Shown piece by piece: positions 49,851 through 58,040 of a DNA stretch of 64,000 nt. A program made the position numbers and the translations under genes. The stretch is from Streptomyces sp. NBC_01445. Its GTDB lineage: Bacteria > Actinomycetota > Actinomycetes > Streptomycetales > Streptomycetaceae. Position 1 is the first letter of the stretch. Every line of letters starts with the position of its first letter. The notes below the pieces were generated by a model, which saw nothing but the letters and a program-made list of their open reading frames with translations, made no database searches and was not told the origin of the DNA. Location of the stretch: contig NZ_CP109485.1 in assembly GCF_035918235.1 (NCBI RefSeq), positions 8,711,001-8,775,000 on the forward strand. The letters run 5' to 3'.

Positions 49851-51917
49851 TCAGCAGGACAGCGTCGCGTCCCCCCAGTCCGCGTGATCGGAGTCCACGC
49901 CGTCGCCGGCGTCCGTCACCACGAGGCGTACCGCCTGGGCCCCGCCCACGTCGGCCGACAGCTGCTCCGCCGCGTCCGCGTTCGTGAGGGTGCCGGTCGA
50001 TGCCACCTTCTTGCCGTCGGCCCAGATCTCGAACGTCACCGTGCCCTTCGTGCCCTTCTCGTCGTCGACGCCCACACTCGCGGTGACGCGCTCGCACGAG
50101 CCGCCCGTGTAGTACTCGACGGCGCTGTCCGCGTGCACGCCGAGCCCCTTCCCGTACACGACGCCGCCGATGGTGATCGGATGCCCGTCACCCGCGTCGC
50201 TCTCCCCGTTGCTGGTGTTGCGCTCGACGGGCCCGTACCCGTTCGTCGTGGACAGCCACGGCAGATCGCCGAGGGACGAGGCTCCGGCCGGCGGAGCGAC
50301 CACCACGTGCGCGGTCAGCGGCAGCGCGCTCTGGGCGCGCACCCCGCCCGGCGAGCGGTACGTGGCCTTGAGGGACAGGTCGTACGCCCCCGTCGCGGTC
50401 CCCGCCGGCGCGGTCACGGTCCATGACGTGGTGAGCGCCTTGCCCGTCGGTACGGATCCGGCGCCGGTCGGCGAGGTCGGCCTGACGCTCCACCCTGCGG
50501 GCCCGTCCAGTGCGACGGACACCTGGCGTGCGGGCGTGCGGCCGAGGTCGGTGACCGACGTCGTGAGGCGGGCGGCCTTGCCCGCCTCGACGAACGGCGC
50601 GCCGCTCAGGCCGAGTTCGACGGCGGGCGGGTTCGCGGCCCACTTGCGGTCGGCGGCCACCCGTACCAGTACGGTTCCGTGCGCGGGAACGGTCGCCGAG
50701 ATGGCCCCGGCCGTGTTGTAGCTCTTGTGCTGCCACAGATCGCGCAGCGTGTAGGCGCTCGCGTGCGGCAGTCCGGCCGCCGCGGCCGAGGTCGCGATCC
50801 GCTGTGCGTTGCCCGACTCGTTGAAGAGGGCGACGACGCGGCTGCCGTCCTTCATCTCCTTGGAGACGACCCAGCGCCCGCCCTCGGAGGAGAGCACCGT
50901 GCCCTGCTTGCCCAGCGGGTCCTGGTCGACCGCGATGACTTCGCGGTTGCTGAGGATGTCGAGGGTCTCGGCGGAGGCCTTGCGCAGGTCGGTGCCGATG
51001 AGCAGCGGTGAGGCCATGATCGACCACATCGAGAAGTGCGTGCGGTACTCGGTCGCGGTCATGCCGCCGTTGCCGACCTCGAGCATGTCGGGGTCGTTCC
51101 AGTGCCCGGGCCCCGCGTACTGCGCGAGCGGCAGATTCTGCTTCATCAGGGAGAGCATCGAGCCCCAGCTGTCACTGATGTCACCGGTGGTGCGCCACAG
51201 ATGGCCGACGTCGGCCGCCCACTCCCACGGCTTGTTGGATCCCCATTCGCAGAGGCTGTAGACGATGGGCCGTCCCGTGGCCTTCAGGGCGTCACGCATC
51301 GTGCGGTAGCGCTGCTTGGCGTCGACGCCCTGGTTGTTGCAGTTGTCGTACTTGAGGTAGTCGACGCCCCAGTCGGCGAACTGCTGGGCGTCGCTGTACT
51401 CGTGACCGAGGCCGCCGGGGAAGCCGATGTCGCTGCACGTCTTGGTGCCCGCGCTCGTGTAGATGCCGAGCTTGAGGCCCTTGGAGTGGACGTAGTCGGC
51501 GACGGCCTTGATGCCGCCCGGGAAGCGCACCGGGTCCGGCACGAGCTTGCCGTTCGCGTCGCGCTGCGGCAGGGCCCAGCAGTCGTCGAGGTTGACGTAC
51601 TGGTAGCCCGCGGCCTTGAGGCCCTTGTCCACGAAGATGTCGGCAATGCCCTTGACCATCGCCTCGTTGAACTCGGCGCGGCAGTGCGTGGAGTTCCAGT
51701 TGTTGAAGCCCATGGGAGGGGTCAGCGCGAGCCCGTCGTCGAGCGTGGGCGAGGCCTTCTGCACGCTTGTGCTCTGCGAGCCGGCCGCGCCGGCTTTCGG
51801 CGGGTCGGCGACCGCGGCCGGCGCCGTGACGCCCGCGGCACACAGCAGCCCGGTGGCCAACGCTCCGACGACTCTTCGGCGGGTGGTGCGAGAGGTGCGG
51901 GTGGGAAGGTGACGCAT
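49851..51917 (-). CDS. Secreted GH27 alpha-galactosidase with NPCBM domain
   Basis: A 688-residue exported glycosidase. A twin-arginine-like signal (SRTTRRRVVGALATGLLCAAG) is followed by the GH27 barrel from LTPPMGFNNWN to about residue 440. The nucleophile is Asp191 (YLKYDNCN) and the acid/base Asp249 (GDISDSWGSM). A C-terminal beta domain, an NEW3-type domain (LSGAPFVEAGKAARLTTSV) and a terminal NPCBM carbohydrate-binding module (GVVYGKGLGVHADSAVEYY) follow. It should release galactose from alpha-galactosides outside the cell. GGAGGA precedes the ATG at 51917. It diverges from the ABC importer operon. Confidence 0.94.
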   Translation of the reverse strand: MRHLPTRTSRTTRRRVVGALATGLLCAAGVTAPAAVADPPKAGAAGSQSTSVQKASPTLDDGLALTPPMGFNNWNSTHCRAEFNEAMVKGIADIFVDKGLKAAGYQYVNLDDCWALPQRDANGKLVPDPVRFPGGIKAVADYVHSKGLKLGIYTSAGTKTCSDIGFPGGLGHEYSDAQQFADWGVDYLKYDNCNNQGVDAKQRYRTMRDALKATGRPIVYSLCEWGSNKPWEWAADVGHLWRTTGDISDSWGSMLSLMKQNLPLAQYAGPGHWNDPDMLEVGNGGMTATEYRTHFSMWSIMASPLLIGTDLRKASAETLDILSNREVIAVDQDPLGKQGTVLSSEGGRWVVSKEMKDGSRVVALFNESGNAQRIATSAAAAGLPHASAYTLRDLWQHKSYNTAGAISATVPAHGTVLVRVAADRKWAANPPAVELGLSGAPFVEAGKAARLTTSVTDLGRTPARQVSVALDGPAGWSVRPTSPTGAGSVPTGKALTTSWTVTAPAGTATGAYDLSLKATYRSPGGVRAQSALPLTAHVVVAPPAGASSLGDLPWLSTTNGYGPVERNTSNGESDAGDGHPITIGGVVYGKGLGVHADSAVEYYTGGSCERVTASVGVDDEKGTKGTVTFEIWADGKKVASTGTLTNADAAEQLSADVGGAQAVRLVVTDAGDGVDSDHADWGDATLSC

Positions 51918-52127
51918 CGTTACGTTCCTCCGTACTCGCGAAAGGTGGGGTGACGTCATGTTCGCGTCAGTGGCGCGCGTTTACGGTAGGCCGTGTTGGA
52001 CTCTGTTGGAAGAGATGCGGTAACGGTTGCCCGATGTCCCGTCAGAACCCTTGACGATCTCGGGAGTTGGGAGTGGGATCCAACCCTCGCGTTCGGTTGT
52101 GTTGGGTTGCGGCCCCAGGAGGGGGAC

Positions 52128-53453
52128 ATGGCACAGTCATCGTTCTACGGTTCTGGCGCGCCCGGGAGCGCGACAGGACATCGGATGTCCCGTCGGGGTC
52201 TCCTGCGGGGCGCGGCGGTGGGCGCCGGTGCGCTCACGCTTCCGGCACTGCTCACGGCGTGCGGGGACGGCCCGGGCGGCGACAAGAAGACCGTCACCGT
52301 GGGGTCCAACTCGTCGGACGCCGTGCCGAAGAAGGCGTTCGCGGCGGCCTTCACGGCGTACGAGAAGAAGTCCGGCAAGAAGGTCGACGTCAACACCACG
52401 GATCACAACGAGTTCCAGACGAACATCACGCGCTATCTCCAGGGCACCCCGGACGATGTCTTCATGTGGTTCGCCGGCTACCGCATGCAGTACTTCGCCG
52501 AGAAGGGCCTCCTGACGGACGTCGACGACGTCTGGAAGGGCTTCAAGGGCTTCTCGCAGGCGCTCAAGGACCAGTCCACGCACGACGGCAAGCAGTACTT
52601 CGTGCCGTACTACTACTATCCGTGGGCCGTTTTCCACCGGAAGAGCCTCTTCGACAAGAAGGGCTACGAACAGCCCAAGAACTGGGACGACTTCATCGCC
52701 CTGGCGAAGCAGATGCACAAGGACGGCACCCCGGTCGCGTTCTGCGACAAGGACGGCTGGCCCGCGATGGGCACCTTCGACTACATCAACATGCGCCTGA
52801 ACGGATACGACTTCCACAAGGGCCTCATGGCGGGCACGGAAGCCTGGACCGACACCAAGGTCAAGAAGGTGTTCGACCTCTGGCGCGAACTCATGCCGTA
52901 CTACCAGAAGGGCGCGCTCGGCCGGACCTGGGAGGAAGCCGCTCAGGGCCTGCAGAAGCGCCAGACCGGCATGGCCGTCTTCGGAATGCCGCACCCGGGC
53001 CAGCAGTTCCCGGAGAACGAACGCGCGGACATCGACTTCTTCGCGTTCCCGGAGATCGACCCCCAGTACGGGCAGGACGCGGTAGAGGCCCCCATCGACG
53101 GCTTCCTGATCGCGAAGAAGGCCAAGAACGTCGACGCGGGCAAGGCGCTCCTCAAATACCTCGGTACTCCCGGGGCCGAGGACATCTATCTCGCGGGCGA
53201 CCCGAACAATGTCGCCGTGAACGACGGCGCCGACACCTCCAAGTACACCCCGCTGCAGAAGAAGTCCGCCGAACTCGTCTCCGGTGCCAAGCAGATATCG
53301 CAGTTCATGGACCGCGACACCCGGCCCGACTTCGCGCAGACCGTGATGATCAAGGCGCTTCAGGACTTCATCGGAAATCCGAACGACGTCGACGGCCTCG
53401 TCAACCGGATCGAGCGGCAGAAGAAGGAAATCTTCTCGTCCGCCGTCAGCTGA
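52128..53453 (+). CDS. ABC sugar transporter, substrate-binding lipoprotein
   Basis: A 441-residue extracellular solute-binding protein of family 1. The signal has a twin-arginine motif (SRRGLL, residues 21-26) and the lipobox LLTAC with Cys45 as the lipid anchor. The mature chain shows the fold typical of sugar binders (KKTVTVGSNSSDAVPKKAFAAAF, PDDVFMWFAGYRMQYFAEKG, YFVPYYYYPWAVFHRKSLFDKKGY, the aromatic sugar-stacking residues). AGGAGG precedes the ATG. Two permease genes follow. The spacer 51918-52127 contains two TGTTGGA repeats 10 bases apart (51994, 52004). Confidence 0.94.
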   Translation: MAQSSFYGSGAPGSATGHRMSRRGLLRGAAVGAGALTLPALLTACGDGPGGDKKTVTVGSNSSDAVPKKAFAAAFTAYEKKSGKKVDVNTTDHNEFQTNITRYLQGTPDDVFMWFAGYRMQYFAEKGLLTDVDDVWKGFKGFSQALKDQSTHDGKQYFVPYYYYPWAVFHRKSLFDKKGYEQPKNWDDFIALAKQMHKDGTPVAFCDKDGWPAMGTFDYINMRLNGYDFHKGLMAGTEAWTDTKVKKVFDLWRELMPYYQKGALGRTWEEAAQGLQKRQTGMAVFGMPHPGQQFPENERADIDFFAFPEIDPQYGQDAVEAPIDGFLIAKKAKNVDAGKALLKYLGTPGAEDIYLAGDPNNVAVNDGADTSKYTPLQKKSAELVSGAKQISQFMDRDTRPDFAQTVMIKALQDFIGNPNDVDGLVNRIERQKKEIFSSAVS

Positions 53454-53464
53454 GTAGTGGGGGA

Positions 53465-54388
53465 ATGCGTTCCGTGGCGCTGAACACCGCGCGGCGCGCA
53501 GGGCGGCGGAGGTCGCGGCGGTTCACCCGCCGTGACCTCGTCGTTCTCGTCGTGCTCCTGGGAATACCCGTACTGCTCGACATCGTCATCATCTGGGGCC
53601 CCACGCTCGCCTCCATCGGACTGTCCTTCACGTCGTGGGACGGCATCGGCGACATCCACTGGGTCGGCGGAAAGAACTACCAGAACCTCGTCGACAACTA
53701 TCCGCCGTTCTGGCCGGCCGTGCGCCACAACCTCCTGTGGCTCGCCTTTCTCGGCCTGATCGCCACGCCCTTCGGCCTCCTCCTCGCCGTAGTGATCGAC
53801 CGGGGCGTGCGCTTCAGCCGCTTCTACCAGTCGACTCTCTATATGCCGGTCGTGCTCTCACTCGCCGTCGTCGGATTCATGGCGCAGCTCGTCCTCGGCA
53901 CCGACCAGGGCGTCGTCAACACCGTTCTCAACAACCACGAGAACCCGATCGACTGGCTGGGCGACTCGGACATCAACATCTGGATGATGATGCTGGCCGC
54001 GAGCTGGCGGCACACCGGATACGTGATGATCCTCTATCTCGCCGGCCTCAAATCCGTCGACCCGACACTGAAAGAAGCCGCAGCGATCGACGGCGCGAAC
54101 GCCCGCCAGACCTTTTTCCGCGTCGTCTTCCCGACCCTGCGCCCCGTCAATGTCATCGTCGGCGTCATCACCGTCATCGAGTCGCTGCGCGCCTTCGACA
54201 TCGTCTACGCCGTGAACAAGGGCCGCAACGGCCTGGAACTGCTGTCCGTCCTCATCACGGACAACGTCATCGGCGAGGCCAGCCGCATCGGCTTCGGCTC
54301 GGCCATCGCGGTCGTCCTCCTCACGGTCTCCCTGGGATTCATCGTGACGTTCCTGGTCCAAGAGCTGCGAGGTGCGCGCGACCGATGA
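53465..54388 (+). CDS. ABC sugar transporter permease 1 (MalF type)
   Basis: A 307-residue integral membrane subunit with six helices. The cytoplasmic EAA loop is KEAAAIDGANARQTFFRVVFPTLRP, which docks the ATPase. The start ATG is 11 bases after the binding-protein stop. It overlaps the second permease by ATGA. No ATP-binding subunit is encoded in the window; Streptomyces CUT1 importers commonly use a shared MsiK-type ATPase encoded elsewhere. Confidence 0.94.
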   Translation: MRSVALNTARRAGRRRSRRFTRRDLVVLVVLLGIPVLLDIVIIWGPTLASIGLSFTSWDGIGDIHWVGGKNYQNLVDNYPPFWPAVRHNLLWLAFLGLIATPFGLLLAVVIDRGVRFSRFYQSTLYMPVVLSLAVVGFMAQLVLGTDQGVVNTVLNNHENPIDWLGDSDINIWMMMLAASWRHTGYVMILYLAGLKSVDPTLKEAAAIDGANARQTFFRVVFPTLRPVNVIVGVITVIESLRAFDIVYAVNKGRNGLELLSVLITDNVIGEASRIGFGSAIAVVLLTVSLGFIVTFLVQELRGARDR

Positions 54389-55317
54389 CCGCCGACATCC
54401 GTACGACCTCCCCCGCCGCCCGGGGCCGCTCCCTGGCCGGCGGCGACCGGCGCGGTGAACACCCACGCCGGCGCGGCCGGTTCGGGGTGCACATCTTCCT
54501 CATGGCCGTCTCGCTGGCGTTCCTCGCGCCCCTCCTGCTCGCGGTCTACGCCTCGTTGCGGCCGTACGAGGAGACGGCGCAGCACGGCTACTTCTCGCTG
54601 CCCGAGCACCTGTCCTTCGACTATTACCGTGAGGCCTTCAGCGACTCGGGGATGGGCGAGTACTTCAAGAACACCCTGATCATCGCCGTCCCGGCCGTCC
54701 TGATCACACTCTTTCTCGCCTCCTTCGTCGCCTTCGCGGTGTCGCGCATCAAGGTGCGCGGCGGAATTGTGCTCCTGATGTTCTTCACGGCGGGAAACCT
54801 GCTGCCACCCCAGGTTCTCGTCACCCCGCTGTATGTTCTCTTCCTGAAGATTCCGCTGCCGTGGTGGATGTCGGACTCGCTGACGATGTACGACTCGTAC
54901 TGGGCCGTGATCATCGTCAACATCGGATTCCAGCTGGGATTCTGTGTCTTCGTCCTGGCGAACTTCATGCGGACGCTTCCCCAGGAAATCCTCGAGGCGG
55001 CGATCGTCGACGGCGCGGGACTGTGGACACAGTTCTGGCGCATCACGCTGCCACTGTGCCGCCCGGCTCTCGCGGCGCTCGGCACGCTCGAATTCACCTG
55101 GGTGTACAACGACTTCCTCTGGGCCCTGATCTTCATCTCGAACCCCGACAAACTCCCGATCACGTCGTCCCTCAACAACCTCCGCGGCCAATTCTTCACC
55201 GACTACAACTTGCTGGCCGCCGGTTCGGTCCTGGTGGCGCTCCCCACGATCCTGGTGTTCCTGCTCCTGCAGAGGCACTTCATCGCGGGACTCACGTTGG
55301 GGTCGAGCAAGGGGTAG
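54385..55317 (+). CDS. ABC sugar transporter permease 2 (MalG type)
   Basis: A 310-residue membrane subunit with six helices and the EAA loop LEAAIVDGAGLWTQFWRITLPLCRPAL. The N-terminal 30 residues are Arg-rich and disordered, as in other Streptomyces MalG-type permeases. It begins in an ATGA overlap with permease 1. With the binding protein it should import an oligosaccharide or the products of the divergent alpha-galactosidase. Confidence 0.94.
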   Translation: MTADIRTTSPAARGRSLAGGDRRGEHPRRRGRFGVHIFLMAVSLAFLAPLLLAVYASLRPYEETAQHGYFSLPEHLSFDYYREAFSDSGMGEYFKNTLIIAVPAVLITLFLASFVAFAVSRIKVRGGIVLLMFFTAGNLLPPQVLVTPLYVLFLKIPLPWWMSDSLTMYDSYWAVIIVNIGFQLGFCVFVLANFMRTLPQEILEAAIVDGAGLWTQFWRITLPLCRPALAALGTLEFTWVYNDFLWALIFISNPDKLPITSSLNNLRGQFFTDYNLLAAGSVLVALPTILVFLLLQRHFIAGLTLGSSKG

Positions 55318-55331
55318 CCGGGCGGGCCGCT

Positions 55332-55709
55332 CTAGTCCTGCCGTACCGCCGCCTCGACGGTCGGGGCCGGGGCGAAGAGCGGCAGCAGGCCCGTCACCTC
55401 CAGCAGGCGTAGCGTCAGCGGCTGGTTGCAGACCACCCTCAGGCGGCCGCCGCGGGACTCCACGCGGCGGCGGGTGCGCAGGAGGAGGGTGAGGCCCGAG
55501 CAGTCGAAGAACGTCGTGCGGGTCAGATCGATCACCACGGTGAGGGCCGGGCCCGCCGCCACCGTCTCGAGCAGGGCGACGGAGTCCTGGAGCGTCACGA
55601 TGTCGACATCGCCGCGCAGTTCGACGACGACGCAGTCACCGGTCTCGTAGACCACGGGGGGCGCCGGGGGCGCGCCCGTGTCGCCGCGACGCTGTTCACT
55701 CTGTCGCAT
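55332..55709 (-). CDS. STAS-domain anti-sigma factor antagonist
   Basis: A 125-residue single-domain protein: VVVELRGDVDIVTLQDSVALLETV, VVIDLTRTTFFDCSGLTLLLRTRRRVE, and LRVVCNQPLTLRLLEVTGL. The Ser in DCSG is the usual phosphorylation site that releases the partner anti-sigma kinase. GGGGGGATCC precedes the ATG. No anti-sigma or sigma gene is adjacent, so its partner is elsewhere. Confidence 0.92.
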   Translation of the reverse strand: MRQSEQRRGDTGAPPAPPVVYETGDCVVVELRGDVDIVTLQDSVALLETVAAGPALTVVIDLTRTTFFDCSGLTLLLRTRRRVESRGGRLRVVCNQPLTLRLLEVTGLLPLFAPAPTVEAAVRQD

Positions 55710-55770
55710 GGATCCCCCCGGCCGCGCGGACACATGTCAAGGGGGGAGCACTCCCGTACACCTTCCGGAG

Positions 55771-56001
55771 TCAGCTCTGGGAGTGCGGCCGGCGGGCGGC
55801 CTGGCGCAGGGCCTTCGCCACGTCGTGCCGGTTCAGGCCCTGTTCCTGCGCGTACGCCGTGACCGCGGCCTCGACCTTGGCCGCCGCCTCGAACCAGGCA
55901 TCCCGCTGCGCCTGACGCTCCACATCATCGAGGTGCTCCAGGGTGCGGCCCTTGTCATCGGCGTCGTGCTGCAAGCGAATCAACTCTTCGGGAAGGTCCA
56001 C
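55771..56001 (-). CDS. Small helical protein, 76 aa
   Basis: From a GTG at 56001 the protein reads VDLPEELIRLQHDADDKGRTLEHLDDVERQAQRDAWFEAAAKVEAAVTAYAQEQGLNRHDVAKALRQAAR. It is a compact all-helical protein with no signal or membrane helix; the pattern suggests a three-helix bundle that could contact protein or DNA. Longer upstream frames include intergenic DNA. Function is unknown. Confidence 0.75.
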   Translation of the reverse strand: MDLPEELIRLQHDADDKGRTLEHLDDVERQAQRDAWFEAAAKVEAAVTAYAQEQGLNRHDVAKALRQAARRPHSQS

Positions 56002-56149
56002 GGAGCGGATCCTAAGCGGCCCCCGCGGCTGGTTCGCGGACCTCGGTGACGTGCGCGAGGCGTACGCGAGGCGCGCCCCCATCAGGTGCTGGTTTCCGCC
56101 GCACGCTGTTGCGGGCAAGCCTCAGGGGGCCGACGGAGGAGGGGGAACC

Positions 56150-57190
56150 GTGATCGTCTGGATCAACGGTGCTTTCGGTGCGGGGAAGACCACCACCGCA
56201 CGGGAACTGATCGAGCTGATCCCGAACAGCACGCTCTTCGACCCCGACGCGATCGGCGGGGAACTCGCGCAGCTGCTGCCCGCCAAGCAGCTGGCCGAGG
56301 TGACCGACATCCAGGACCTGCGCATCTGGCGGCGGCTCGTCGTCGACACTGCCGCCGCGCTGCTCGCCGAGGTGGGCGGCGTCCTCGTCGTCCCGGCGAC
56401 GCTGCTCAGGCAGGAGTACCGCGACGAGATCTTCGGCGGTCTCGCCGCCCGCAGGATCCCCGTACGCCATGTGCTCCTCGCCCCAGCCGAAACGATCCTG
56501 CGCGAGCGAATAGCCCGGCGCGAGATACCGCCCGAGACACGCGACGGCGAGCTGCGCGTCCGCCAGTGGTCCTACGACCACATCGAGGCGTACCGCACGG
56601 CGCTGGCCACCTGGCTCACCGCCGACGCCCACCCCGTCGACACCAGCGCGCTCAGCGCGTACGGAGCGGCCGAGCGCATCGCCGAGGCCGTGCGCACCGG
56701 CGCCGTCGAGCCGTGCGACATTGTCCAGACGCCCGAGCCCACCGGTGAGACCGTCGCCGCGGGCGTACTCCTCTTCGACGAGGACGACCGTGTGCTGCTC
56801 GTCGACCCCACGTACAAGGCCGGCTGGGAGTTCCCCGGCGGTGTCGTGGAACCCGGAGAGGCCCCCGCCAGGGCCGGTGTACGGGAGGTCGCCGAGGAGA
56901 CCGGGATCCAGCTCCCCGTGCTGCCCGGCCTGCTCGTCGTGGACTGGGAGGCGCCCGCACCTCCCGCGTACGGCGGCTTGCGGCTGCTCTTCGACGGCGG
57001 GCGCCTCGAAGGCGCCGAGGCCCGCCGCGTGATCCTTCCGGGCCCGGAGCTGCGCGGCTGGCGGTTCGTCACCGAACAGGAGGCTGCCGGACTCATGCCT
57101 CCCGTCCGGTACGAGCGCCTGCGCTGGGCGCTACGGGCCCGCGAGCGCGGCGCCGCCCTCTACCTGGAGGCGGGAGTGCCGGTGGGCTGA
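56150..57190 (+). CDS. P-loop kinase fused to a Nudix hydrolase
   Basis: A 346-residue two-domain protein. Residues 1-190 form an AAA/shikimate-kinase-like domain: VIVWINGAFGAGKTTTARELIEL (Walker A) and PATLLRQEYRDEI, ending in HVLLAPAETILRERIARRE. Residues 200-330 are a Nudix domain with the full Nudix box GGVVEPGEAPARAGVREVAEETGIQL (GX5EX7REUXEEXGU). The GTG at 56150 has GGAGGAGGGGG upstream. Such a fusion implies a kinase and a pyrophosphohydrolase acting on related nucleotide or sugar substrates, but the reaction is unknown. Confidence 0.9.
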   Translation: MIVWINGAFGAGKTTTARELIELIPNSTLFDPDAIGGELAQLLPAKQLAEVTDIQDLRIWRRLVVDTAAALLAEVGGVLVVPATLLRQEYRDEIFGGLAARRIPVRHVLLAPAETILRERIARREIPPETRDGELRVRQWSYDHIEAYRTALATWLTADAHPVDTSALSAYGAAERIAEAVRTGAVEPCDIVQTPEPTGETVAAGVLLFDEDDRVLLVDPTYKAGWEFPGGVVEPGEAPARAGVREVAEETGIQLPVLPGLLVVDWEAPAPPAYGGLRLLFDGGRLEGAEARRVILPGPELRGWRFVTEQEAAGLMPPVRYERLRWALRARERGAALYLEAGVPVG

Positions 57191-57206
57191 CGCCGTACGG
57201 GGATGC

Positions 57207-57944
57207 CTACGCGGCGTCGAGGCGCGTGACCGCCGCACGCAGGGCCCCCGCCGACCCGCCCGTCACCGGGTCGCCGTGCCCGAAGCACGCCACGTCCGAG
57301 TCGAGCGAGGCCAGGGTGCGGAAGGACTCGACGGACCGCGCGCGGTCGAGGTTGAACACGCCCAATATGACCTGCCCGTCCAGCGGGGACGCGGCCACGG
57401 CGTCACCGGTGAACAGCACGCCGTGGTGCGGCAGATGGAGCGCGATACTGCCGTCCGTGTGCCCGGGTACCGCGACGACGCGGGCGCCACCGCCGAAGTC
57501 GAGCACGTCACCGTCCGCCAACTCCCTCACCTCACGCGGTAGTACAGGATTCGTCGGCGGTGGCGGCAGCAGCTTCTGCGCCTGTGCGTACAGCGGTCGC
57601 TCCCACTCCTCGAACTCCGGGGCGGGGCCCGGCCGTTCACCGCGTACGAACGGCGCGTCGAGCGGGTGCGCCCACACGTCCGCCCCGCTGAGCGCCGCGA
57701 ACTCGCCCGCGCCGCCCGCGTGATCCTCGTGGAAATGGGTCAGGACGATCCGGCGCACCTCGCGCGGATGGTGGCCGAGCGCGCGTACGGCGCCGGCGAT
57801 CGCCGTCCCGGCGCCGGCGGCCCCCGCGTCCACCAGCGTCAACTCGCCCCCGTCGTCCCACAGATAGGCCTGCCCCACCGGGAAGCGCAACAGGTGCAGC
57901 CGCGGGACGACCTCGATCACATCGGTGATGCCGTAGACACTCAT
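57207..57944 (-). CDS. Metallo-beta-lactamase-fold hydrolase
   Basis: A 245-residue MBL enzyme with the zinc motif THFHEDHAGG, the second site VPGHTDGSIALHLPHHGVLFTGDAV and the final His in CFGHGDPVTGG. It matches the broad hydrolase branch that includes lactonases and thioesterases. The Pro-rich loop (KLLPPPPTNPVLP) between strands is typical of the group. It is a separate gene convergent with the kinase-Nudix gene, 16 bases apart. Confidence 0.92.
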   Translation of the reverse strand: MSVYGITDVIEVVPRLHLLRFPVGQAYLWDDGGELTLVDAGAAGAGTAIAGAVRALGHHPREVRRIVLTHFHEDHAGGAGEFAALSGADVWAHPLDAPFVRGERPGPAPEFEEWERPLYAQAQKLLPPPPTNPVLPREVRELADGDVLDFGGGARVVAVPGHTDGSIALHLPHHGVLFTGDAVAASPLDGQVILGVFNLDRARSVESFRTLASLDSDVACFGHGDPVTGGSAGALRAAVTRLDAA

Positions 57945-57987
57945 ACGCCGACCGTAGGGACGCGCAGCTGTCCGGGGGACATGGCTA

Positions 57988-58018
57988 CGCCCCGGGCAGA
58001 AGAGTTCCGCCCGGGGCG
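57988..58018. terminator. Hairpin terminator downstream of the dipeptidase gene
   Basis: CGCCCCGGGC and GCCCGGGGCG are perfect 10-base arms around an 11-base loop, 22 bases past the M20 dipeptidase stop and upstream of the MBL gene on the same strand. Confidence 0.8.
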
Positions 58019-58040
58019 AAGACGACGGCTTTTACGAGAG

